Origin: DATDAW01 sp036524675
GTDB lineage: Bacteria; Verrucomicrobiota; Verrucomicrobiia; Chthoniobacterales; DASVRZ01
Reading direction: 5' to 3'
DNA: 59,274 bases
Assembly: GCA_036524675.1 (NCBI GenBank)
Contig: DATDBU010000016.1
Span: 1 to 59,274, forward strand
The notes below the pieces were generated by a model that made no database searches, was not told the origin of the DNA, and saw only the letters and a list, made by a program, of their open reading frames with translations. The first letter of the stretch is position 1; each line of letters starts with the position of its first letter. The translations under genes and the position numbers were made by a program. Positions 16,528-25,129 of this stretch are shown here, in pieces.

Positions 16528-17010
16528 ATGGGACACATTTTGCCAATCGAAGATGCCGGGAAGATTCGGCAGCTGCTCGGGATCGAAAACAGTGCTCGAC
16601 TCGTTTTCACGAACGGCTGTTTCGACCTTTTGCACGCTGGTCACGTGCGTTACTTGCAAGGCGCGCGAGCCTTGGGAGACGCGCTGGTGGTGGGACTCAA
16701 CGGCGATAGATCCGTTCGTGAGCTCAAAGGACCAAGTCGCCCCATCCACTCCGAGCACGACCGGGCGGAGGTCCTCGCCGCTCTCGCGTGCGTGGACGCT
16801 GTGGTTATTTTTCCCGAAGTCCGTGCGACTGCCCTTATAGGGGCCATCCGACCGGACATTTACGCAAAAGGCGGCGATTACACTGAGGAGTCGCTCAACG
16901 CGGAAGAACGCGCTGCCCTGAAGGCGGCGGGGACAGCAATCCGCTTCCTACCGCTGGTCCCGGGACGTTCCACGACGGAAACGGTGGCTAAAATGAAACG
17001 CGTGGAATAA
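16528..17010 (+). CDS. rfaE2: D-glycero-beta-D-manno-heptose 1-phosphate adenylyltransferase
   Basis: A 160-residue nucleotidyltransferase that makes ADP-heptose precursor for the LPS core. The family signature is FTNGCFDLLHAGHVRYLQ, with its HxGH motif, followed by VVGLNGDRSVRELKGPSRP and the C-terminal KGGDYTEESL and VPGRSTTETVAKM. It corresponds to the C-terminal half of HldE. The sugar kinase half is not fused and not in this window. Its presence supports a Gram-negative cell with heptose-containing lipopolysaccharide. It lies 40 bases before purN on the same strand. Confidence 0.93.
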   Translation: MGHILPIEDAGKIRQLLGIENSARLVFTNGCFDLLHAGHVRYLQGARALGDALVVGLNGDRSVRELKGPSRPIHSEHDRAEVLAALACVDAVVIFPEVRATALIGAIRPDIYAKGGDYTEESLNAEERAALKAAGTAIRFLPLVPGRSTTETVAKMKRVE

Positions 17011-17050
17011 AATTTTTCACCAATTCACGGTTTTCCACTATCACGCCCTC

Positions 17051-17665
17051 ATGACCACCGAACCCACGCTTTCTCCGCTTCGCATCGGTGTTCTCGGCTC
17101 CGGCAAAGGTTCCAACTTCAAAGCTATCGCTGCGCAAATTGCCGAAGGAAAACTCAACGCCGAAATTGCCGTTGTTCTTTCGGATGTTGCTGGCGCAGGC
17201 ATTCTTGAATACGCGCGCGAAATGGGCATTCCGGCGATCGCATTTGATCCTGGAAAATTCCGGACAAAACTGGAGCCGGAAATCGAGGCCAAGGTTGCCG
17301 CCATTTTCGAGGAACACCGTGTCGAACTCGTTGTCCTGGCAGGCTTTATGCGAATCGTTAAGCACGATCTTCTCACGAAATTTTCGCGTCGAATAATCAA
17401 CATTCATCCTTCGTTGCTTCCGAAACACCGGGGTCTTCACGCGTGGGAACAGGCGCTGTTGGCGGGTGATAACGTAACGGGCTGCACCGTCCACTATGTC
17501 GATCGCGGCATCGATACCGGCGAAATCATTGCCCAGGCAGAAGTTCCCGTCGAGCCAGGCGACGTTCCGGAAACGCTTCATGCCCGCATACAAGCGGCTG
17601 AGCACGAACTCTACCCTCGTGTCATCGCTGGATTTTGCGAAAATCGTTCTCCAGAACCGGAATAA
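17051..17665 (+). CDS. purN: Phosphoribosylglycinamide formyltransferase
   Basis: A 204-residue enzyme of purine synthesis that transfers a formyl group from 10-formyl-THF to GAR in the cytoplasm. It starts with IGVLGSGKGSNFKAIAAQI (phosphate-binding). The catalytic Asn-His is in IINIHPSLLPKHRGLHAW and the catalytic Asp in VDRGIDTGEIIAQ. Length matches the single-domain PurN. It follows rfaE2 and precedes the PII gene on the same strand, a loose housekeeping cluster. Confidence 0.94.
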   Translation: MTTEPTLSPLRIGVLGSGKGSNFKAIAAQIAEGKLNAEIAVVLSDVAGAGILEYAREMGIPAIAFDPGKFRTKLEPEIEAKVAAIFEEHRVELVVLAGFMRIVKHDLLTKFSRRIINIHPSLLPKHRGLHAWEQALLAGDNVTGCTVHYVDRGIDTGEIIAQAEVPVEPGDVPETLHARIQAAEHELYPRVIAGFCENRSPEPE

Positions 17666-17731
17666 AATGTTCGGAGTCTGGCGTTAGCGGCTTGCCAAAC
17701 TGCGACAGGCCGTTACAAAAGCGGGACCTGT

Positions 17732-18070
17732 ATGAAAAAAATCGAAGCGATCATCAAACCGTTCAAGCTGGACGACGTAAAGGAAGCACTGACGGAAATC
17801 GGTATCGAAGGTATGACGCTGAGCGAAGTGAAGGGCTTCGGGCGTCAAAAGGGCCACACCGAAATCTATCGCGGCAGCGAGTACACCGTCGATTTTCTGC
17901 CCAAAGTAAAATTTGAAATCGTTGTCGCCGACGAGAACGTTCCAAAAGCGGTGCGGGCCATCGTGGATGCAGCCAAGACGGGGAAGATTGGCGACGGCAA
18001 GGTATTTGTTCTCCCCCTCGAAGACGCCATCCGTATCCGAACCGACGAGCGAGGCGATCAGGCAATCTGA
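17732..18070 (+). CDS. glnB: Nitrogen regulatory protein PII
   Basis: A 112-residue trimeric signal protein sensing ATP/ADP and 2-oxoglutarate. It begins MKKIEAIIKPFKLDDVKEAL. The T-loop GHTEIYRGSEYTVDFLPK contains Tyr51, the uridylylation site. The signature IGDGKVFVLPLEDAIRIRT closes the nucleotide site. No amtB or glnA lies next to it, so glnB rather than glnK is a guess. A nearly full-length, well-conserved sequence makes the family call firm. Confidence 0.95.
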   Translation: MKKIEAIIKPFKLDDVKEALTEIGIEGMTLSEVKGFGRQKGHTEIYRGSEYTVDFLPKVKFEIVVADENVPKAVRAIVDAAKTGKIGDGKVFVLPLEDAIRIRTDERGDQAI

Positions 18071-18151
18071 TTGTTTGTATTCGACTCAATCTCCACCACT
18101 TCAACACAACTACTCCGCGCATCCCCCGGCGTTTCCAGAAAGAACTGCTGA

Positions 18152-18931
18152 ATGCTACCACTTTGGGTAACTGTTGTAATCCTCGGAATCATCGAGGGAC
18201 TCACCGAATTCATCCCTGTTTCTTCCACAGGACACCTCCTGCTTACCCAGCACTGGCTGCCTCGCCAGAGCGATCTGTTTAACATTGTCATTCAATGCGG
18301 CGCTGTCGTTGCTGTTTTGCCGCTGTTTAAGGAGCGGCTTGCAATGCTGACGCGATTGCATGAGCCCGCCAGCCGCGATCTGTTGGCGAAAATCATGGTG
18401 TCGTTTTTTATCACCGGTGTTGGCGGATTGATTCTCGACAAGCTCAATTTTCAGCTCCCGGAAGAGCTCATTCCGGTCGCTATCGCGCTCATCGTTGGCG
18501 GTTTTGCGTTTATCATCGTCGAAAAATGGCTCAAGGGGCGCAAATTGGCGGACACGATTTCGTGGACGGGAGCCGTTATCGTCGCACTAGCACAATTGTT
18601 CGCGATTGTTTTCCCGGGATCATCGCGTTCTGGAAGCACGATTCTTTTTGCGATGATCTTTGGCGCGAGCCGCGTTGCGGCTACTGAATTTTCGTTTCTC
18701 GTCGGCATTCCATCGCTGCTTGCAGCGGGCGGTCTCAAAATTTTCGAGGCAGTCCGTCACGGGGTTCAAGAGGATTGGGCGCTGCTTGCTCTGGGCACCG
18801 TTGTTTCGGCCGTGGTCTCCTTTGTGGCGGTAAAATGGCTGCTACGTTTTGTGCAACAGCATACGTTCATTGGCTTCGGTGTTTACCGGATTGTTGTCGG
18901 CGCGATTCTATTGTTGTTCTTCCTTCGTTAG
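18152..18931 (+). CDS. uppP: Undecaprenyl-diphosphate phosphatase
   Basis: A 259-residue membrane enzyme (BacA type) that recycles C55-PP to C55-P for peptidoglycan and O-antigen synthesis and can give bacitracin resistance. The two active-site boxes are IEGLTEFIPVSSTGHLLLT near the N-terminus and PGSSRSGSTILFAMIFGAS in the middle, in a family-typical array of about eight helices. It follows the PII gene by 81 bases. Confidence 0.95.
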   Translation: MLPLWVTVVILGIIEGLTEFIPVSSTGHLLLTQHWLPRQSDLFNIVIQCGAVVAVLPLFKERLAMLTRLHEPASRDLLAKIMVSFFITGVGGLILDKLNFQLPEELIPVAIALIVGGFAFIIVEKWLKGRKLADTISWTGAVIVALAQLFAIVFPGSSRSGSTILFAMIFGASRVAATEFSFLVGIPSLLAAGGLKIFEAVRHGVQEDWALLALGTVVSAVVSFVAVKWLLRFVQQHTFIGFGVYRIVVGAILLLFFLR

Positions 18932-18949
18932 TATTTTTTGCCTCTTGTT

Positions 18950-19387
18950 ATGAAAATTACCCCGCAGTACGTACTGCCCGACATCCAGGGTGTCATTTTG
19001 TGCGAAGACGTCCGCCAGGAAATCAATGGCGTTAACTCGCTGATCGGCGTCGTCAATGTCATCCCGGCGCCACAAGTCCCTTTTGGCATTTTCAAACTTT
19101 GCCTTTGGACCCGCTGGATCAACGGTATTGGCAAATTTAAACAGACATCCCGCCTGCTTGCGCCCGACGAGAAGAAAGTCCTCGCTGAGACGGCGATCGA
19201 ATTCGAGTTGAAGAGCCTGGAGCATCATGCGACCAACGTTCATTTCTTCGGCGGTCTGCAATTCCAGGAATACGGCTCTCACGCGGTTGAAATACGGCTC
19301 AACGACCAGCTCAAATTGCGTTTTCCATTGTCCGTAATCCAAGTCAATCGCCCGCAGCAGGTGCAGCAGCCAAGCAGCAATGGATAA
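18950..19387 (+). CDS. Conserved hypothetical protein (DUF6941-like)
   Basis: A 145-residue soluble protein beginning MKITPQYVLPDIQGVILCED. It contains a compact beta-rich domain with repeated strands (FGIFKLCLWTRW, IEFELKSLEHHATNVHFFG, HAVEIRLNDQLKLRFPLSV) and a Gln-rich tail. It resembles proteins of the DUF6941 type, whose function is unknown. I used the internal ATG at 18950 rather than the upstream TTG, since similarity begins there. It is 18 bases after uppP and may be co-transcribed. Confidence 0.6.
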   Translation: MKITPQYVLPDIQGVILCEDVRQEINGVNSLIGVVNVIPAPQVPFGIFKLCLWTRWINGIGKFKQTSRLLAPDEKKVLAETAIEFELKSLEHHATNVHFFGGLQFQEYGSHAVEIRLNDQLKLRFPLSVIQVNRPQQVQQPSSNG

Positions 19388-19439
19388 AAGGGCGGAAGCA
19401 CTCCGGTACGGCCCATAGGCTATAAGCGGTAGTCCATCG

Positions 19440-19808
19440 TCAATCGATAGGCGCTTTTGTATTATTGCGAATGTTTACCATCACGGCGTACGTCCGGAAA
19501 ACGTCGGCGCCCGTCGTCGCGTTTTCGGCCCAAACAAGCACTTTGCATGAGGACGTCGAGCGGCTTTCCACAACGCTGTAAATTTTAATGATGTCTCCCT
19601 GTGCGACCGGCGATGTAAAGTCGAATTGGCCAAACAGTTTGGTGACAAAATGGCATTGCGGAAATTGCAGCGTAGCCGCATTAAAGGCCATGTCGTCAGC
19701 CCATTTCATCATGTTTCCACCGAAGAGACTACCGGTCGAATTCATGAATTCCGGGCGTATGAGTATCGTCTTTTCGTGACAGGTTCCGAGCATATGATCG
19801 CTAGCCAT
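19440..19808 (-). CDS. Hotdog-fold acyl-CoA thioesterase
   Basis: A 122-residue protein with the hotdog thioesterase core: RPEFMNSTGSLFGGNMMKWA with the active-site Asn/Asp region, ADDMAFNAATLQF, and the strand pairs QFDFTSPVAQGDIIKIYSVV and SCKVLVWAENATT. It resembles small YciA/PaaI-type thioesterases that release CoA from acyl chains. A longer frame extends to 19925, but homology supports ATG at 19808. It converges on the DUF6941-like gene and is divergent from mqnE. Confidence 0.75.
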   Translation of the reverse strand: MASDHMLGTCHEKTILIRPEFMNSTGSLFGGNMMKWADDMAFNAATLQFPQCHFVTKLFGQFDFTSPVAQGDIIKIYSVVESRSTSSCKVLVWAENATTGADVFRTYAVMVNIRNNTKAPID

Positions 19809-19955
19809 AACTGTGGAACATGGAACGAGAAAGTGGAAAAATGAAGCAGCAAGGAATCCGGCAATTGTTCCTGCGCACAAACGAAACCGGGACTCTGCCT
19901 TGCCACACGCAACTCGCGATGCCACACTCGTTTGCGAAATTCTTTATAAACTCCG

Positions 19956-21068
19956 ATGATCGAACGTCTGTTGACGAATGAACTCCGCCCGATTTACGAC
20001 AAGGTCTCCACGGGCTCGCGCATCAGTGAAACCGATGCACTCACGCTCTACCAGTCGAATGATTTGCAGGGTATCGGCCTGATCGCCGATTTCGTTCGCC
20101 GGCGTAAAAACGGCGATCGCGCGTCTTATATCCTGAATCGCTACATCAATTATTCGAACCTGTGCATTCTCTCGTGTCAGTTTTGCGCGTTTGCCGCGCG
20201 GAAACGCGACCCGCATGCATTTGAAATGGCGATTCCGGAAATCATCGAAACCGTCCGTGGGGCGCTTGCTGACGGCATAACCGAAATTCACATGGTCGGC
20301 GGCTTGCATCCGACGCTCAAAGGCGACTGGTATTTGGACCTTCTTCGTTCGCTGAGAGCGCTCGATCCGAATTTGCATCTGAAGACATTCACAGCGATCG
20401 AAATTCGCCATCTTGCACACCGGATTTTCAAGAAGAGCATCCGTGAGACCCTTGAAATCCTGCGTGAAGCGGGTCTCGGATCACTTACCGGTGGTGGCGC
20501 GGAGATTTTTGATCCTGAAGTTCGGGACCGCATTTGTCGGGGAAAGGAAAGCGCCGAGGAATGGAAGGAAGTACACCGCACGTGGCATCAAATGGGAGGG
20601 CGCAGCACCTGCACGATGCTCTTTGGGCATGTTGAAACAGTCGAACACCGGGTCGATCACCTTCGCCAGCTCCGAGAACTGCAGGACGAAACCGGTGGGT
20701 TCACGGGATTTGTGCCTTTCGCCTTTGTGCCGGAAACGACTGAACTTGCCCACATTCCACCCGCTACGGCTTTCGATACGCTGCGCAACATCGCTATCAG
20801 CCGAATTTACCTTGATAACTTTGATCACATTACCGGCTATTGGGTCGCTATGACTCTGCCGCTCGCACAGATCTCGTTGAACTATGGCGTTGATGACCTG
20901 CACGGCACGATCATGGAAGAAAAGATCTTTCACATGGCTGGAGCGACGACGCCGCAAGGGCAGACGGTCAAGACCATGGAAAAGGCCATCCGCGAAGCCG
21001 GTTTTCAACCGTATCAACGCGACACGTTTTACCAGCCGATTGCTCGACGCGAACTTGCGGTGGCCTAG
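19956..21068 (+). CDS. mqnE: Aminodeoxyfutalosine synthase (radical SAM)
   Basis: A 370-residue radical SAM enzyme. The [4Fe-4S]-binding CxxxCxxC is in NLCILSCQFCAFAARKRD. Further family segments are EIHMVGGLHPTLKGDWYLDL, SLTGGGAEIFDPEVRDRIC and the C-terminal GATTPQGQTVKTMEKAI. MqnE joins 3-[(1-carboxyvinyl)oxy]benzoate to SAM-derived adenosine in the futalosine route to menaquinone. Other mqn genes are not in the window, which is common. Its presence indicates menaquinone-based respiration. Confidence 0.94.
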   Translation: MIERLLTNELRPIYDKVSTGSRISETDALTLYQSNDLQGIGLIADFVRRRKNGDRASYILNRYINYSNLCILSCQFCAFAARKRDPHAFEMAIPEIIETVRGALADGITEIHMVGGLHPTLKGDWYLDLLRSLRALDPNLHLKTFTAIEIRHLAHRIFKKSIRETLEILREAGLGSLTGGGAEIFDPEVRDRICRGKESAEEWKEVHRTWHQMGGRSTCTMLFGHVETVEHRVDHLRQLRELQDETGGFTGFVPFAFVPETTELAHIPPATAFDTLRNIAISRIYLDNFDHITGYWVAMTLPLAQISLNYGVDDLHGTIMEEKIFHMAGATTPQGQTVKTMEKAIREAGFQPYQRDTFYQPIARRELAVA

Positions 21069-21146
21069 CCGTTTTGCCATTCCATTTGGGACACTTGCCC
21101 TTACTCCGAACTTTTCGGCCGTGAGTTTCCGGTTTAGCCTGCAGTC

Positions 21147-21692
21147 ATGTCTTCCGACCTTACGGATTTGACCGGCAAATTGCTCCTTGCCCATCCCATT
21201 ACGCGCGATCCCAATTTCCGCCATACGATTGTTTATGTCGCGGCGCACGATCCGAGTGAGGGATCGTTGGGCTTCGTCGTGAACCGGCCCATGGGACAGA
21301 AACTGAGTGATGTGTTGCCATCGCCGGAATTTGAGCCGTTGGCAGGAGTGCCCGTGCTGCAGGGCGGCCCGGTGGGGACGGACCAATTGGTCATTGCCCG
21401 GCTGCGCTGGGACGCTGTGCATCGGGAGTTGATTTTCCAGCATCACATTCCTGTCGAGGAATTGGACTCGACGGATCCGTCAGGTCTGCACGGAGTCTTG
21501 GCGTTTGTGGGTTATTCCGGTTGGGGAAAAGGGCAGCTTGATGCTGAACTGGACGCGGACGCGTGGGTGGTGGAGAAACCCGACGGCGATTACGCCGCCG
21601 CCACGGAGTCCACGTGGAAGAAGTGGATGCGCCGGCTGGGGCCCCAATTCCAGCTGATGGCCGAGATGCCCGACGATCCGATGAAGAACTAA
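21147..21692 (+). CDS. YqgE/AlgH family protein
   Basis: A 181-residue protein with the DUF179 signature: GKLLLAHPITRDPNFRHTI, then GSLGFVVNRPMGQKL, GGPVGTDQL and the late VGYSGWGKGQLDAEL. The family is widespread in Gram-negative bacteria. Its molecular role is not established, despite an old link to alginate regulation in Pseudomonas. It is soluble, of standard length, and 78 bases after mqnE on the same strand. Confidence 0.9.
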   Translation: MSSDLTDLTGKLLLAHPITRDPNFRHTIVYVAAHDPSEGSLGFVVNRPMGQKLSDVLPSPEFEPLAGVPVLQGGPVGTDQLVIARLRWDAVHRELIFQHHIPVEELDSTDPSGLHGVLAFVGYSGWGKGQLDAELDADAWVVEKPDGDYAAATESTWKKWMRRLGPQFQLMAEMPDDPMKN

Positions 21693-21708
21693 AAGCGCTT
21701 CTTGGAGA

Positions 21709-22509
21709 TTAGTGTTTCGCGCCCGTCAAAGCTTTGACGAGAGCGTGGCGGCATTGGTCGAGGCGTTTGTATCTCAACATGTCGCTGGGCATCGTTTCGA
21801 GTTCGTGACCAAGACGACCTGCGAGGACGCAATCCTGGGCGAGCAGGTTCAGCGGGTAGGTTTCGATGCGAATACCAAAGAGGAATGTGCCGCTGTCGAG
21901 GGCAATCAGGGCTTGGTCTTCGACGCGAAGCCAGACTTCGGCGAGGTCAGGCTTTGCCGGAATAGATGGGATTTTATGACGGACATGCTGGTCCAGTTGT
22001 GGGGACGCGGAGAGTCCCCAGTTTTCGCGGCCGTAAGCGGTGCCGGGATTCTGGGCAAGGCGATTGAAGAACTGACCGATCTTCGAGCCAATTTGAGCGT
22101 TTAGACCCGGAACCGGGCCGTGAACGAAGTCCATCGGATGCCCCAACTTTTCGGGCAGGCTCCATGCCGTCGGGAAACAAACAGCTCCCGCAGCCACGGT
22201 CCAGCTGCCAGAGGGATCGAGTTGCATTAGGACGAGATCTGGTTCCAGATCGGCAGCGATTCCGGCCAGATGTTCCGCCTGCGTCCAACGGCGCAGGAAT
22301 TTTGCCAAAAGGCCGATTTGCGCGCCAGGCGTCTGGCCGACGTAATGTTCAAGCTCTCCGGCCAGAATTTTCCGTCGCTGCATCTGGAGGTCACCTGTCG
22401 CATCCTTGGGTGAAAAGAAGGCTTCCGGTTGCAGGGCGCGCAGATTCATCGTGAACCGGAACCCGATCGGCGGAAACAGCTTCAGCAAATGAGGAAACTC
22501 GATGGCCAT
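21709..22509 (-). CDS. DUF3445 family, heme-dependent oxidative N-demethylase-like
   Basis: A 266-residue protein with family features: an N-terminal FRFTMNLRAL region, LEPDLVLMQLDPSGSWTVAAG, AVCFPTAWSLPEKLG, FVHGPVPGLNAQIG, and RENWGLSASPQLDQH near residue 165. Characterised relatives form a heme-dependent oxygenase that demethylates dimethylamine; others are unstudied. The start is set at ATG 22509, two codons inside a TTG. It converges on yqgE with a 16-base gap and stands alone otherwise. Confidence 0.75.
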   Translation of the reverse strand: MAIEFPHLLKLFPPIGFRFTMNLRALQPEAFFSPKDATGDLQMQRRKILAGELEHYVGQTPGAQIGLLAKFLRRWTQAEHLAGIAADLEPDLVLMQLDPSGSWTVAAGAVCFPTAWSLPEKLGHPMDFVHGPVPGLNAQIGSKIGQFFNRLAQNPGTAYGRENWGLSASPQLDQHVRHKIPSIPAKPDLAEVWLRVEDQALIALDSGTFLFGIRIETYPLNLLAQDCVLAGRLGHELETMPSDMLRYKRLDQCRHALVKALTGAKH

Positions 22510-22550
22510 CCTCAAAGACTAACAGAAGCGAGCAAAGGCAATGACGGATG

Positions 22551-22901
22551 TCACACCTTTGCTTCCTTGGTGTTCAAGTTTTTTACTGGGACCGGAATTG
22601 CTTCACAGACCTCGCGCCAGCCGGGGAAATTCCACTTATTCGGGAAACCGATGCACTGCTCCGGTTTGGCTGCTTGAACGGCGCAATCCCGTCCATCGAG
22701 GAAAATGCACTCGCCGTTTCCTTTGTCGATCAGCGCCAAGCCGCGCCGGTCCAGCCGCAGCCGGGTGTAGCGTTCGATAAAATCGCGTTCGCTGACTTCC
22801 AGCAATCGCGACATGGCCGCAATGTCCTTGTCGGTCAACTTCACCTGTCCTGGCCATTTGCAGCAATTCGTGCAGCGCTGGCATTGGTAATAAACGTCCA
22901 T
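22551..22901 (-). CDS. YkgJ-type cysteine-cluster protein
   Basis: A 116-residue protein with metal-binding cysteines: CQRCTNCCKWPG at the N-terminus, CIFLDGRDCAVQAAKPEQC in the middle and a late Cys in WREVCEAI. This CxxCxxCC plus distal Cys pattern is the YkgJ (PF03692) zinc- or iron-chelating family, whose role is unknown. I start at ATG 22901 because the longer frame adds a non-family tail. It is near the DUF3445 gene on the same strand. Confidence 0.8.
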   Translation of the reverse strand: MDVYYQCQRCTNCCKWPGQVKLTDKDIAAMSRLLEVSERDFIERYTRLRLDRRGLALIDKGNGECIFLDGRDCAVQAAKPEQCIGFPNKWNFPGWREVCEAIPVPVKNLNTKEAKV

Positions 22902-23091
22902 TCGATTGTGGATTGTGGAGTTCAGAACGCGGAAAGAAAACTGCGCGAGCGAAACCGCAACGGCATTTTCGATTTTCGGTTTTGGATTTTGATTGGCGCT
23001 CAAAATACGTCACACGGAGAGCGCAGCAATCCGCAATCCGTAATCGAAAGTCCTTCCCATTCGGGCATTCGCTACCTACAAACGCGCGTCT

Positions 23092-24069
23092 ATGCGTATT
23101 TTGGTTACTGGCGGTTGCGGCTTCATCGGCAGCAATTTCCTTCGATTTTTCCTCCAACATTACCAGCCCACTCTCGTTACCAATGTCGATTTGCTGACGT
23201 ACGCAGGCAACACCCACACCGTCGATGATCTCCCTAAGAACTATCCGGATCGCTACGAATTCGTCCAGGCCGATATTGCCGACGAAAAGGCTATCAAGGC
23301 GCTTCTGAGCCGGCATTCGTATTACGCAATCATCAATTTTGCCGCGGAGAGCCACGTCGATCGCAGCATTGCGTCGCCACACGAATTCATCCGCACCAAT
23401 GTGCTGGGTACCAGCGTCTTATTGCATTCGGCGCGCACCCACGGCGTGAAGCGTTTTGTGCAGATCTCCACCGATGAGGTGTATGGGTCGCTGGGGCCGG
23501 AAGGTAAGTTTACCGAAACGACGCCGCTCGACCCCAGTTCACCGTATTCGTCGAGCAAAGCCGGTGCCGATCTGCTCGCGCTCGCGTGCCACCACACGTA
23601 CGGACAGGAGGTTCTCATTACGCGCTGCTCCAACAACTATGGGCCTTATCAGTTTCCTGAAAAATTGATTCCGCTCATGATCATTAAAGCCATGCATGAC
23701 GAGAAGTTGCCGGTCTACGGCGACGGTCTCAATGTTCGCGACTGGATTCACGTCGAGGACCATTGTGCCGCGGTTGCCACAGTTCTTTTCGAAGGAAAGC
23801 CAGGCGAGGTTTACAATATCGGAGGCGATGGGGAAATGGCGAACATTGAAGTCGTCAAAGCCATTTTGAAGCGGCTCGGAAAGCCGGAAAGTCTTATTTC
23901 ATATGTTACCGATCGCCTGGGACATGACCGCCGTTACGCGATTGATTCGTCGAAAATCCAGCGCGAACTCGGCTGGAAACCTTTGCATCGCCCTGAAACG
24001 AGCATTCCGGCAACAGTGGATTGGTATCTCGCGCATCGCGCCTGGTGGGAACCTCTTTTGAAGCGTTAA
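23092..24069 (+). CDS. rfbB: dTDP-glucose 4,6-dehydratase
   Basis: A 325-residue extended SDR. The NAD motif is VTGGCGFIGSNFLRFFL, the catalytic region is FVQISTDEVYGSLGP, and the Tyr-x3-Lys pair is in SSPYSSSKAGADLLAL, followed by TRCSNNYGPYQFPEKLIPL and YGDGLNVRDWIHVEDHC. It makes dTDP-4-keto-6-deoxyglucose for L-rhamnose. rfbD follows after three bases, so they are co-transcribed. rfbA and rfbC are not in the window. Confidence 0.96.
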   Translation: MRILVTGGCGFIGSNFLRFFLQHYQPTLVTNVDLLTYAGNTHTVDDLPKNYPDRYEFVQADIADEKAIKALLSRHSYYAIINFAAESHVDRSIASPHEFIRTNVLGTSVLLHSARTHGVKRFVQISTDEVYGSLGPEGKFTETTPLDPSSPYSSSKAGADLLALACHHTYGQEVLITRCSNNYGPYQFPEKLIPLMIIKAMHDEKLPVYGDGLNVRDWIHVEDHCAAVATVLFEGKPGEVYNIGGDGEMANIEVVKAILKRLGKPESLISYVTDRLGHDRRYAIDSSKIQRELGWKPLHRPETSIPATVDWYLAHRAWWEPLLKR

Positions 24070-24072
24070 CCT

Positions 24073-24960
24073 ATGGCTCGTGTTCTCATCATCGGCAGCG
24101 GGGGACGCCTCGGCGGCGCTCTCAGAGAGATTTACTCAACCCGGCATGAGGTCGTTGGGCTTGACCGCAAGGCGTTGGATTTCAGTGACTTGAAGAATGT
24201 TCGCGAAACGATTGACGCACAGCCCGGATTCGACGTGGCGATCAATTGTGCTGCGCTGACAAATGTTGACTACTGCGAAACGCATCCCGACGAGGCGTTT
24301 GCCGTCAATGCTGAGGCGGTCCGGGTTGCCGCTGAGTCTGTGTGGAAGCGGGGCGCACAGCTGATTCACATCAGCACGGATTACGTGTTTGATGGGGCCA
24401 AAGCGGGCTCGTATGCCGAGACGGACGAAGTCGCACCGATCAGCATTTACGGCGAGTCGAAGCGGGCAGGGGAGATTGCGCTCCTGGATGTCTCTCCGGA
24501 TCATTTGGCTGCCCGCGTTTCGTGGGTCTTCGGTCCGCATCGGCCGAGTTTTATCGACATGATGCTCAAACGGGCCGTTACGGACGAAAAGGTGGCTGCC
24601 ATTGCCGATAAGGATTCGACGCCGTCGTACACGTTCGATCTAGCGGCGATGATTGAGCCGTTTTTTACCGGAGTGCGCGCCGGCGGCATCCTGCATCTAT
24701 GCAACAGCGGCTTCTGTACGTGGCGCGATTATGCCCAGTATGCGCTCGATGTGGCGCACGAAACAGGGCTCGCGCTTAAGGCGACCCACGTCGATCCTAT
24801 TCCGCTCAAATCCCTGAAAGCCTTCGTAGCCAGGCGTCCACGCAACACGGTCATGTCCACGGCGCGCCTCACGGCACTAACCGGGCAAACTCCGCGGTCC
24901 TGGCAGGAAGCCGTCCGGGAATATGTGACGACATACGGCGGCCGGATTGTGGCTGGGTAG
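24073..24960 (+). CDS. rfbD: dTDP-4-dehydrorhamnose reductase
   Basis: A 295-residue SDR that completes dTDP-L-rhamnose. The N-terminal motif is VLIIGSGGRLGGALREI, then NCAALTNVDYCETHPDEAF, LIHISTDYVFDG and the Tyr-x3-Lys in ISIYGESKRAGE. The C-terminal substrate region has RPRNTVMSTARL. Coupling to rfbB supports the assignment. Product rhamnose would go to O-antigen, capsule or glycoprotein. Confidence 0.94.
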   Translation: MARVLIIGSGGRLGGALREIYSTRHEVVGLDRKALDFSDLKNVRETIDAQPGFDVAINCAALTNVDYCETHPDEAFAVNAEAVRVAAESVWKRGAQLIHISTDYVFDGAKAGSYAETDEVAPISIYGESKRAGEIALLDVSPDHLAARVSWVFGPHRPSFIDMMLKRAVTDEKVAAIADKDSTPSYTFDLAAMIEPFFTGVRAGGILHLCNSGFCTWRDYAQYALDVAHETGLALKATHVDPIPLKSLKAFVARRPRNTVMSTARLTALTGQTPRSWQEAVREYVTTYGGRIVAG

Positions 24961-25129
24961 AATTGGTTCGCCGCCGTGAGAGGGCGAGAGTGAAGGATTG
25001 TGATTACGAGTAGGAGCAACATTTCGTTGATCCCGTTTTAAACATGGACGGACGCGGCGTTCGTTATCCGTGAAAAACCGAGTCTTGCTCAACGCCCGTC
25101 TCTCACTTACATAACCGATCGGTCTTTCG